Assembly (NCBI GenBank): GCA_964577175.1
Contig: CAZNYC010000172.1
Coordinates: forward strand, 1-7,272
Source: BS750m-G62 sp964577175
GTDB taxonomy: Bacteria; Planctomycetota; Phycisphaerae; FEN-1346
Length of the DNA stretch: 7,272 nt
Direction of reading: 5' to 3'
Made by a program: the position numbers and the translations under genes. Shown piece by piece: positions 1 to 6,022 of the stretch (positions are counted from its first letter, which is position 1; every line of letters starts with the position of its first letter). The notes under the pieces are model-generated. The model had not been told where the DNA came from. It ran no database searches and saw nothing but the letters and a program-made list of their open reading frames with translations.

Positions 1-932
1 TCGGCCAGGGCGGCCTTGGTGTCGATGACGGCCACCTCGATGGCGTCCTCCCAGTTCACCTCGCCGAGATGCTGGTACGCCTCCTGCTCCCACGCGTAGA
101 TGATGCTGCGCGAGCAGGTCACCAGTGCGCCCCACCCGTCCTCGTGGAACGCCAGCGCCGCATCGACCATCGTGCCGCCCTGCACCCCCACGCCCGGCAC
201 GAGCAGGAGGCTGTTCGGCATGAGGTCGCGCAGGAGGCGGGTGTCGTCCGGATAGGTGGCCGGCACAACCGCGCCGACGAGGCTGTACCCGGAGTCGCCG
301 ACGCAGCCCGCCTGGTTGGCCCAGTCGTTGACCTTCTCGGCGACGCGCTCGAAGAGCCCGCGGTCCTCGTCATCCCGGAAGTCCTGGAACTCCGTCGCCG
401 ACGGGTTCGACGTGCGGACCACCACGAACACGCCCTGCCCGCCGGCCTTGCCGGCGTTGACGAACGGCTGGACGCCGTCCACCCCGAAGTACGGGTTGAC
501 GGTGACGGCGTCGCAGGCGACGGCGTGCTCGTTCTCGCCTTCGCCGATGAAGACCTCTTCGAGATGGGCGGCGGCGTAGGCCTCGGCGGTGGCGCCGATG
601 TCGGCCCGTTTGACGTCGCCGATGACGATGAGGCCGCTGTCGTGGGCGTAGTCGACCACGTCGAAGTAGGCGCACATGCCGTACGGCCCGCACCGCTCGA
701 AGGAGGCACTCTGGACCTTGACGCACGGCACCTGGTCGGAGACGATGTCGATGACGCTCTGGCAGAATTCCCTGGCGGCGGCGGCCTGCTCGCTGAGCCG
801 GCCGGGGCTTTTGGAGGCGATTTCCCGGATCTGCTTCGGCAGCCGCTCGTACATCGGGTCGAGCCCGATGCACAGGGGGGCCTGTTTCTCTTCGATGGCA
901 TCCAGGCACCGGTCCGCAAAGTTCTCAGCCAC
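1..932 (-). CDS. pyrF: Orotidine 5'-phosphate decarboxylase, type 2 (3' end beyond the window)
   Basis: This enzyme decarboxylates OMP to UMP, the last step of de novo pyrimidine synthesis, in the cytoplasm. The frame runs open from a GTG at 932-930 to the left edge, giving 310 codons without a stop, so the C-terminus is cut off; type-2 enzymes are near this length, so little is probably missing. The N-terminus (ENFADR, residues 3-8, then CIGLDP at 21-26) is typical of the family. The catalytic DxKxxD set is complete as D106, K108 and D111 in GDVKRADIG. The C-terminal phosphate-binding region shows VPGVGVQGG (245-253) and SRS (274-276). The GTG start is supported by GGAGGG eight bases upstream and by the match to the family N-terminus. 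The gene lies 318 bp downstream of the lipoprotein gene and probably has its own promoter. No ATG fits better. Confidence 0.93.
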   Translation of the reverse strand, partial: MAENFADRCLDAIEEKQAPLCIGLDPMYERLPKQIREIASKSPGRLSEQAAAAREFCQSVIDIVSDQVPCVKVQSASFERCGPYGMCAYFDVVDYAHDSGLIVIGDVKRADIGATAEAYAAAHLEEVFIGEGENEHAVACDAVTVNPYFGVDGVQPFVNAGKAGGQGVFVVVRTSNPSATEFQDFRDDEDRGLFERVAEKVNDWANQAGCVGDSGYSLVGAVVPATYPDDTRLLRDLMPNSLLLVPGVGVQGGTMVDAALAFHEDGWGALVTCSRSIIYAWEQEAYQHLGEVNWEDAIEVAVIDTKAALA

Positions 933-974
933 GCTGTGCTCCCTCCGGGATGGCTGTGCATGCCCTCTCATGGC

Positions 975-996
975 AAAAGCGGCCCGAAAGCCGCTT
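975..996 (-). terminator. Terminator-like hairpin upstream of pyrF (terminator or leader attenuator)
   Basis: On the minus strand AAGCGGC pairs perfectly with GCCGCTT over a six-base loop (TTTCGG), and the 3' arm runs into a TTTT tract. The tract ends 43 bp before the pyrF start codon. It may end transcripts arriving from the lipoprotein gene. If the candidate promoter at 1011-1038 is used, it would instead sit inside the pyrF leader and act as an attenuator. The T-tract is only four bases, so efficiency is uncertain. Confidence 0.55.
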
Positions 997-1010
997 CTGG
1001 TGAAACCGGG

Positions 1011-1038
1011 AGTCTAGCACACGGGCCGCGCAATGCAA
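1011..1038 (-). promoter_or_regulatory. Candidate pyrF promoter
   Basis: On the minus strand TTGCAT (1038-1033) and TAGACT (1016-1011) are separated by 16 bases, a sigma-70-like pair of moderate quality. A better -10 box, TATACT, lies just upstream at 1043-1038 but has no good -35 partner. Either would start a transcript upstream of the hairpin at 996-975, giving a leader of roughly 70-100 nt before pyrF. Confidence 0.4.
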
Positions 1039-1120
1039 GTATATTCCGCCGTTGGGACGACCCGAAAACGGGCTTCAGACCGTCGACAACCAGCACCGGA
1101 AGGGGAAAACGGCGGCCTCA

Positions 1121-1203
1121 CGCAAAGATGCCAAGCCGCAAAGATCGGCAACGGCGGGAAGACGGGCAACGGGCAAACGGCAACACCGACGGCAACGGCG
1201 GGA
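1121..1203. repeat. Short degenerate intergenic repeats (CGCAAAGAT and GGCAAC units)
   Basis: CGCAAAGAT occurs at 1121-1129 and 1137-1145. Then GGCAACGGCGGGA occurs at 1147-1159 and again, identical, at 1191-1203. Between them GGGCAAC, GGGCAAA and CGGCAAC follow each other without a gap (1164-1184), a seven-base period. The stretch is non-coding by position. It resembles the phased heptamer array at 5890-5973 when read on the other strand (GTTGCCG/GTTGCCC). Confidence 0.6.
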
Positions 1204-1250
1204 CCGCCCACGTCGCGCTGCACGGGTTGCACATTTAGAGCCTATCCGAA

Positions 1251-2258
1251 TCACCCGCCGAGGCTGTCGAGCAGGACCGCCAGTCGGTCGTTGATGGAGT
1301 TCTCCTCGGCGTTGAACGTGCCCGCCAGGTACGCCCCCACGGGCGGGGCGACGGCCACGTTCTGCTCCGCCGGCGTGTCGCTGTTCTCCAGGTACCCCTT
1401 GTAGGCGGTGTAGGCGGCGCTGGCGTCCACGCTCGTCGGATAACGGATGACGAACAGGTGGTTCAGGACGCCCTCGCGGGTGGTGGGGTACCCCACGATG
1501 GCCACGTCCGTCTCGCTGCTCAGGTCGAGCATCCGGGCCATGGTGGTCGGGTCGCCCTTGGGGACGAAGTCGAGCGACGCCAGCGTCTCGAACGTGTGCA
1601 GGTAGTACCGCTCGACCTGGACGGAACCGATGGGGAACGTCTCGAGCAGCGCCGGCCGGTAGCCGGGCGAGGTGATCTGGTCGGCCACCCAGCGGGCGAA
1701 CTCCATCAGGGCGCCGCCGGCGCCGCCCGTCCCGCTGGCCTTGAGCGAGACGAAGTAGGAGCCTTTGACGAACCCCAGGGTCTGCGGCCCCCGCCGCGCC
1801 TCCAGCGCCGACCCCACGAGGGCGAACTGGTCCCCCTCGGCCTCGACGCTGAAAATGCCGAACGCTTCGGACGGCGTATCCATCCGGAAGACACGCAGCG
1901 TCACGGTTTCGGTCCCCTGGCCGCGCACGTACGTCCGCTTGGCCGAGGCAACGAACGCGTAGGCGCGGTACGTGCGGGCGGCGTCGCCGAGGTCGTCCTC
2001 CAGGGGTTCGACGCCGGCCTGGGGATCGGCGGCGGGTCCGTAGATCTGGACCGGCCCCTCGGGTTTCCAGTTGGTGACGTCGGCGGCGCCGGGCAGGAGT
2101 TTGACGAGGTCGGCGTGCGGACCGGTGGCCTCGGGCGGCGCCCCCTCCTCGCCTTCCTCTTCCTCGGGCGGGGTGGTCTTGCACCCGCCGAGGGCCAACA
2201 GTCCCACCATGGCGACCAGAACCGTCCATTGCCAGCGCCACGCGCGTGTGCGTTGCAT
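1251..2258 (-). CDS. Lipoprotein, DUF6599-like
   Basis: This 335-residue protein is probably a lipid-anchored envelope protein of unknown function. It begins with a charged n-region (MQRTRAWRW), a hydrophobic stretch and a lipobox LGGC with the acylated cysteine at position 26. Lys27 follows, so there is no Asp+2 inner-membrane retention signal by the E. coli rule. Next comes an acidic spacer with EEEEGEEG at 32-39. The mature part starts at LLPGAADVTNW (54-64) and contains FRMDTPSEAFGIFSVE (124-139) and GSYFVSLKA (166-174), a pattern I recognise as DUF6599-like. Two similar halves, with SLDF near 228-231 and a VAIVGYPTT stretch at 252-260, complete it. The start is supported by GGGAGGGAGG upstream and by the signal peptide. 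It lies 87 bp after the lyase gene but has its own promoter. Family assignment is from memory of the pattern; the lipoprotein call is firm. Confidence 0.8.
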   Translation of the reverse strand: MQRTRAWRWQWTVLVAMVGLLALGGCKTTPPEEEEGEEGAPPEATGPHADLVKLLPGAADVTNWKPEGPVQIYGPAADPQAGVEPLEDDLGDAARTYRAYAFVASAKRTYVRGQGTETVTLRVFRMDTPSEAFGIFSVEAEGDQFALVGSALEARRGPQTLGFVKGSYFVSLKASGTGGAGGALMEFARWVADQITSPGYRPALLETFPIGSVQVERYYLHTFETLASLDFVPKGDPTTMARMLDLSSETDVAIVGYPTTREGVLNHLFVIRYPTSVDASAAYTAYKGYLENSDTPAEQNVAVAPPVGAYLAGTFNAEENSINDRLAVLLDSLGG

Positions 2259-2315
2259 GACAGGCCTCCCTCCCGATGTGCCGTCTCCAACGGACCCTTG
2301 CCGGGCATGAACCGG

Positions 2316-2344
2316 ATTATAGCGCCGCGGGCGCGGCCAAGCAA
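2316..2344 (-). promoter_or_regulatory. Sigma-70-type promoter of the lipoprotein gene
   Basis: On the minus strand TTGCTT (2344-2339) and a perfect TATAAT (2321-2316) are 17 bases apart. The predicted start near 2309 gives a leader of about 50 nt before the lipoprotein ATG. The -35 box lies one base beyond the lyase stop codon (2348-2346), so the lipoprotein can be expressed independently of the lyase gene. Confidence 0.72.
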
Positions 2345-2345
2345 A

Positions 2346-4208
2346 TCATTTCGACCTGGCCGCCCAATCTTCCAGCGGCTGGACCTTTACCCGGCCCAGG
2401 GCCTTCGGGTCCGGCGAGAAGGCCACCGCCAGGCGGACCCCCGTCACCTTCTCCGGCAGACGGACCACGAGTTTGACGGCATCCGGCTGCTGGCGCTGCG
2501 GCTTGGGCGGGTTGGCCGAGACCGTGTCGAACCGGGCGCCGGCCGGCGCCAGGACCTGCCCGTACAGGCGTTTGCCGTCGCGCTCGAGGACCACGCGGGC
2601 ATTCTCGATCTCAGGCGTGGCGCGGGTGACCATGCCCCAGAGGACCTCCACCGGCTTCTCCGCCCCGACCTCATCCTGCACCAGGACGGTGCGGCGACCG
2701 AGCATCCCCATGCCGCGCCGGACCCGTTTGCACATGGGGTAGGCGGCCGAGAGGTCCACGACGGCGCGGGCGTCGTCGGCATCGCCCCGGAAGGACGCGA
2801 CGGGCGCCTTGGCCGTGGGCGGCTGGTTCTTGCCGTCGATGACCAGCGTATTGTGCGACTCGGTCCGCAGGCGGTAGTACGTCCACCGCTTGCCGCCGAA
2901 GTACCCCGGCAGATTGTAGTTGTCGGAGCCGAGGTCGACGGCCCATCGGACGCCGAGGGCGTCGAGGACGAACGAGCCGAGGTCCAGGTGGCTGTGGTTG
3001 GCCCGGTTGTCGCCGCCCTTGAAGCCGACCCAGAGGGCGTCGGGCTCCTGCCAGGCGCTGCGGAGAAAGACGACGTGGTCCCTGCGGAAATGCTTGTGCA
3101 GGGGCCAGCCGGCGGCCTTGGGACTCTGCCCCTCGGCGACGTACCAGAGGACGTCCTTTGCCTCGCCGCGCATCCGCTGCCGATGGTGCCAGGCGTAGAG
3201 CGGCTCGTCGTAGACGCGGGCGAGCCAGAACATCGCCGCGTGTGCACCGGCGCCGTCGCGGGCGTCGGCGAAGTTGAACGTCCGGTTCGTCGGCCCGACG
3301 AAGTAGACCCGGAAGGTGCCGGCCTCGTCGAGGCCGTCGGCCTTCTCCAGGCCGTGCATCGTACCCAGGGCGGACTGGAGCGCAGCCATGTAGTTCGACG
3401 TATACCGGAGCGTGTAGCCCCAGTAGCCGGGGCCCTCGTTCCAGGAACCGTCGGGCCCGAAGTTCTTCATCGCGCCGTCGACGGCCTTGAGGCCGGAGGT
3501 GAGGATTTCGGCGGCCACGCCGGGCGCCTCGTCGGCGACGGCCAAGGCCCCGACCGCGAGGCCGCCGTTGCAGACCTGGCTCCAGTTATGGGTGGAGCGG
3601 GTCCACCAGCCCCATCGCGCCTTGCCGCGGTAGGCGTCCAGGCCGCGCGCCAGGCCTTTCGCGAGAAGCGCCTCGCGCACCGTCCGCCGCTTCGCCTCGT
3701 CCATCCAGTGGTAGAGCCAGTCGTAGCCGAGGCCGAAGGCGCACGACATCTCGGCCGTGTCGAGGAAGTGCGACGGGTTCCAGTCGGGGAACTTCGCGGC
3801 GGCCTCGAGTTCCTTCCAGGCGCGGTCGGCGTACTTGTCCTCGCCCGTCAGGAGGTACGTGAGGCCGAGCGTCTGGACCCGCTCCAGGCACCGCCGGCTC
3901 TGGGTGAGCAGGCGCGGGCCGACGATCTTGTACTCGACGGTCCCCTTGCGGCGGAGCCAGCGGTCGGCGTCCTCCTTCAATTCGCGAAAAACCTTGTGCC
4001 GGGGCCCGCCCGGACGGACGGCCTGCCGGAGGGCCTTGACGGCGTCGGGGGTGATCCAGAGGCGGGGATGGCCCTGGCGGAGGGACCGGAGGATCTCGGG
4101 CCGGTCCGCGCGGTCCACTTGCTCCGCCGCCCGCATGGCAGCGGGAACCAGCAGAAGGAGCGCGGTCAGCAAGAGAGCACGCAACAGGCGGGGCCGTGGT
4201 GTCGCCAT
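2346..4208 (-). CDS. Secreted heparinase II/III-like polysaccharide lyase
   Basis: This 620-residue protein is probably exported and cleaves uronic-acid-containing polysaccharide by beta-elimination; the true substrate cannot be read from sequence. A signal peptide (RPRLLR then a leucine-rich core, residues 5-22) probably ends near Ala27-Ala28. HPRLWIT (47-53) opens the mature protein as in many heparinase II/III relatives. An alpha-helical toroid region follows, with THNWSQVCNGG (206-216) and WNEGPGYWGYTLRYT (256-270). The beta-sandwich part has NHSHLDLGSF (404-413), the metal/catalytic histidine motif, and SHNTLVIDGK (451-460). Candidate catalytic residues are His207, Tyr262 and His405/His407. 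AGGGAG six bases before the ATG and the signal peptide fix the start. It is divergent from the zinc-ribbon gene across 200 bp; a weak TATACG on the minus strand (4286-4281) is the only promoter hint. A role in scavenging algal or animal polysaccharide is inference. Confidence 0.86.
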   Translation of the reverse strand: MATPRPRLLRALLLTALLLLVPAAMRAAEQVDRADRPEILRSLRQGHPRLWITPDAVKALRQAVRPGGPRHKVFRELKEDADRWLRRKGTVEYKIVGPRLLTQSRRCLERVQTLGLTYLLTGEDKYADRAWKELEAAAKFPDWNPSHFLDTAEMSCAFGLGYDWLYHWMDEAKRRTVREALLAKGLARGLDAYRGKARWGWWTRSTHNWSQVCNGGLAVGALAVADEAPGVAAEILTSGLKAVDGAMKNFGPDGSWNEGPGYWGYTLRYTSNYMAALQSALGTMHGLEKADGLDEAGTFRVYFVGPTNRTFNFADARDGAGAHAAMFWLARVYDEPLYAWHHRQRMRGEAKDVLWYVAEGQSPKAAGWPLHKHFRRDHVVFLRSAWQEPDALWVGFKGGDNRANHSHLDLGSFVLDALGVRWAVDLGSDNYNLPGYFGGKRWTYYRLRTESHNTLVIDGKNQPPTAKAPVASFRGDADDARAVVDLSAAYPMCKRVRRGMGMLGRRTVLVQDEVGAEKPVEVLWGMVTRATPEIENARVVLERDGKRLYGQVLAPAGARFDTVSANPPKPQRQQPDAVKLVVRLPEKVTGVRLAVAFSPDPKALGRVKVQPLEDWAARSK

Positions 4209-4349
4209 GAAAGACTCCCTGAACGAATCCCGGACTTGGGCGCCCCGTCGGACGCCGCCCGGTTAAACAGCCGCGACCCCCGTATAGTGTCGGACGATTG
4301 CGCGGCCTGCCCGAATCCGGGTTTGACGGCCCCTTCGCGCACTTCGCAC

Positions 4350-4378
4350 TTGAATCACCCCCGGGGGCGCGGTATAGA
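4350..4378 (+). promoter_or_regulatory. Promoter of the zinc-ribbon/RNase HI operon
   Basis: TTGAAT (4350-4355) and TATAGA (4373-4378) are separated by exactly 17 bases. The spacer contains the perfect palindrome CCCCCGGGGG (4358-4367). The start site would fall near 4385, leaving a short leader before the GTG at 4409. Confidence 0.65.
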
Positions 4379-4408
4379 GGGGATTCCGACAACGGCTGAG
4401 GGAGCACG

Positions 4409-5167
4409 GTGGCGCAGACACTTCTTGACACGTTACGAGACCTCCAGGACGCCGACCAGCGGCTGCGGGCGCTGGAGCAGCAGAAGGCTTCGCACGACCG
4501 GTCCATCAAGGTCCAGGCCCAGCAGATTAACAAGCACAAGGAAGCCCTCCAGGCCTGCCGCGAGCGCAAGAAGGTCGCCCGCCGCGCCGCCGACGCCAAG
4601 GAACTCGAGGTCCGCAGCAAACGCGAGGAAATCCAGCGCCTCCGGCAGCAGCAGATGCAGGTGAAGGACAACCGGCAGTACCAGGCCCTCCAGAACGAGA
4701 TCAAGTTCGCCGAACTCGCCATCTCGAAGATCGAAGACGATATGCTCAACGATTACGCCGAGATTGAGGAGATCCAGGGCGAAGCGGCGGAGGCCGAAAA
4801 GGAACTCGCCGCCGAGCGGCAGCGCCTCGATGCGTTCAAAGAGAAGGTCGAGAACAAGAAGGCCGAGGTCGACGAGGCCATCGAGGCCTGCCGCCGCCAT
4901 CGCCAGGAGGTGGTGGACCGCCTGCCCCCCAGAACCGTGGAGCAGTTCGAGCGGATCGCCGACCGCTTCGAAGGCGAGGCCCTGGCCCCCGTCCTCCGCG
5001 AGGAAGGCGGGGGCGATTTCGTATGCGGCGGGTGCCACATGACCGTCACGCAAAACACCTACGTCCGGCTCGCCGGTGGCGGCGAGGGCGAGGACCTCCT
5101 CACCTGCCCCAACTGCCAGCGCATCCTGTACCTGCCCGAACCGAGCGCCGAGGGGGCCGACGGATGA
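4409..5167 (+). CDS. C4-type zinc-ribbon coiled-coil protein (COG1579 family)
   Basis: This 252-residue cytoplasmic protein belongs to the COG1579 / zf-RING_7 type, whose biochemical role is poorly defined but is suspected to involve nucleic acids. Residues 1-170 are rich in Gln, Glu, Lys, Arg and Leu with heptad character, predicting a long antiparallel coiled coil. KDNRQYQALQNEI (86-98) is the family hallmark near the hairpin turn. The C-terminal zinc ribbon has CGGC at 206-209 and CPNC at 233-236, so all four metal ligands are present, and the length is typical. The GTG start is preceded by GAGGGAG (4398-4404). The gene overlaps the RNase HI gene by ATGA, so the two are translationally coupled. 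The same pairing of a COG1579 protein with RNase HI is known in Actinobacteria, which supports a shared process such as RNA:DNA hybrid handling (inference). Confidence 0.88.
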   Translation: MAQTLLDTLRDLQDADQRLRALEQQKASHDRSIKVQAQQINKHKEALQACRERKKVARRAADAKELEVRSKREEIQRLRQQQMQVKDNRQYQALQNEIKFAELAISKIEDDMLNDYAEIEEIQGEAAEAEKELAAERQRLDAFKEKVENKKAEVDEAIEACRRHRQEVVDRLPPRTVEQFERIADRFEGEALAPVLREEGGGDFVCGGCHMTVTQNTYVRLAGGGEGEDLLTCPNCQRILYLPEPSAEGADG

Positions 5168-5718
5168 CCGACCCGGACGCCCCCGACCCCGCGCCCGCCG
5201 ACGCCCCCAATCCCCCGGAACCCCCGTCCGAGCCCGCCGACGGACCGCCCGCCCATCTGCTCGTCTACATCGACGGGGCCTCCTCCGGGAACCCGGGACC
5301 GTGCGGGGCGGCGTGCGTCGTCAAGACGCCCGACGGCGAGACCGTCCTGGACCGGGCCCGCGCCTTCGGCCCCGCCACCAACAACGTGGCGGAGTACCAG
5401 GCCCTGCTGCTGGGGCTCGAGACGGCGGCGATGCTCCGGCCGCGGCGGCTGACCATCCGAAGCGACTCGCAACTGCTCGTCCGCCAGGTGGCCGGCGAGT
5501 ACCGCGTCAAAAGCCCGCACCTGAAGCCGCTGCACCGGCAGGCCCGCGCGATGCTCGAACCGTTCGAGACGGTCGAGATCGAACACATCGGCCGGGAAAA
5601 GAACAAGGAGGCGGACGCCCTGGCACGCAAAGCCCTGGAGAAGTCCCGCAAAGTGGACGCCGACCTGCCGGCCGAGCAGCGCAAACACGCCTCGCCCAAG
5701 ACGTTTCGGCTGAAGTAA
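5164..5718 (+). CDS. rnhA: Ribonuclease HI family protein
   Basis: This 184-residue enzyme is predicted to cut the RNA strand of RNA:DNA hybrids, using two metal ions. The full DEDD set is visible: D37 in YIDGASSGNPG, E76 in NNVAEYQALL, D100 in IRSDSQLL and D150 in NKEADALA, with H140 just before the last one. It lacks the basic handle of E. coli RNase HI and resembles the short YpdQ/archaeal-like class. Residues 1-30 are a Pro/Asp/Ala-rich tail that is probably disordered, and the last 25 residues are basic. ATG at 5164 is chosen because it overlaps the upstream stop as ATGA and has GAGGGGG (5150-5156) seven bases before it. A longer frame begins at 5023 but would overlap the zinc-ribbon coding region. 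It forms an operon with that gene and precedes rnpB. Activity is inferred from intact motifs; the symbol names the family. Confidence 0.9.
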   Translation: MTDPDAPDPAPADAPNPPEPPSEPADGPPAHLLVYIDGASSGNPGPCGAACVVKTPDGETVLDRARAFGPATNNVAEYQALLLGLETAAMLRPRRLTIRSDSQLLVRQVAGEYRVKSPHLKPLHRQARAMLEPFETVEIEHIGREKNKEADALARKALEKSRKVDADLPAEQRKHASPKTFRLK

Positions 5719-5758
5719 CCGCGAGCCGCGAAAGGCGGGCGACAAGAGACGCGTGTGG

Positions 5759-5782
5759 CCCGGCCGGCCTTGCCCGGCCGGG
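5759..5782 (+). terminator. GC-rich hairpin downstream of RNase HI gene
   Basis: CCCGGCCGG (5759-5767) pairs perfectly with CCGGCCGGG (5774-5782) over a six-base loop. It lies 40 bp after the operon stop codon and could end or stabilise the operon transcript. No T-tract follows, so intrinsic termination is uncertain. Confidence 0.4.
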
Positions 5783-5889
5783 ACCCTGTAAGCCGCGGCT
5801 TGCCGGGGCGATGGTGCCCCTTTGCCTCCTCGGCCGCCGGATGCTGCAAATTCCCTGACCAGGTACCCCCACCATGCCGCGCTTCCGTA

Positions 5890-5973
5890 ACTTGTCGCGT
5901 GTCGTTTGTGACATGCTGCGTGTCGCTTGCGGCTTGCAGGCTGTGACTTGTCGCTCGTGGCTTGCCGCTCGCG
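5890..5973 (+). repeat. Degenerate heptanucleotide tandem array, 12 phased units
   Basis: Twelve consecutive 7-base units run without a single insertion or deletion from 5890 to 5973, with consensus RCTTGYS. Position 5 is G in all twelve units, position 2 is C in ten, position 4 is T in ten, and position 6 is always a pyrimidine. Two units are exact ACTTGTC (5890-5896, 5946-5952). A further GCTTCCG at 5881-5887 looks like an out-of-phase outlier. The array ends 36 bp before the TATAAT box of rnpB. Confidence 0.85.
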
Positions 5974-5986
5974 GCGAAAATACCGC

Positions 5987-6015
5987 CTGTCCCCCCTGCC
6001 CCGTCCCTGTATAAT
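5987..6015 (+). promoter_or_regulatory. Promoter of rnpB
   Basis: A perfect TATAAT box lies at 6010-6015, and a start about seven bases later falls at the first base pair of helix P1 (6023). The -35 region 17 bases upstream (CTGTCC, 5987-5992) is poor, matching the consensus at three positions. The -10 call is strong and the -35 call weak. Confidence 0.75.
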
Positions 6016-6022
6016 GGAACGT

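Larger units (their letters stand above)
933..1250 (-). other. Intergenic region between lipoprotein gene and pyrF
   Basis: This 318-bp stretch has no convincing gene. Read on the minus strand it holds, in order, short degenerate repeats (1203-1121), two -10-like boxes (TATACT at 1043-1038, TAGACT at 1016-1011), a terminator-like hairpin (996-975) and the pyrF ribosome binding site. Open frames crossing it in other registers lack ribosome binding sites and look like high-GC noise. Confidence 0.6.
5719..6009 (+). other. Intergenic region between RNase HI gene and rnpB promoter
   Basis: No gene is supported here. It holds a 9-bp hairpin (5759-5782), a 12-bp palindrome AAGCCGCGGCTT (5790-5801), a small GGGGC/GCCCC stem followed by TTT (5805-5823), the phased heptamer array (5890-5973) and the weak -35 region of rnpB. 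Apparent frames through it arise from the repeat and GC-rich composition. Confidence 0.6.

Noticed and set aside
69..1238. A 389-codon open frame on the plus strand opposite pyrF
   Set aside because: It is antisense to a gene with intact catalytic motifs and continues into repeat-bearing intergenic DNA, with no recognisable product.
1458..4664. A 1068-codon open frame on the plus strand
   Set aside because: It runs antisense to the lyase and lipoprotein genes, reads as Gly/Ala/Val/Arg/Pro-rich low-complexity sequence with no domain, and has no ribosome binding site. It is a shadow of high-GC third-position bias.
5890..5973. CRISPR-like array
   Set aside because: Units are 7 bases long and contiguous with no spacers, and there are no cas genes nearby.
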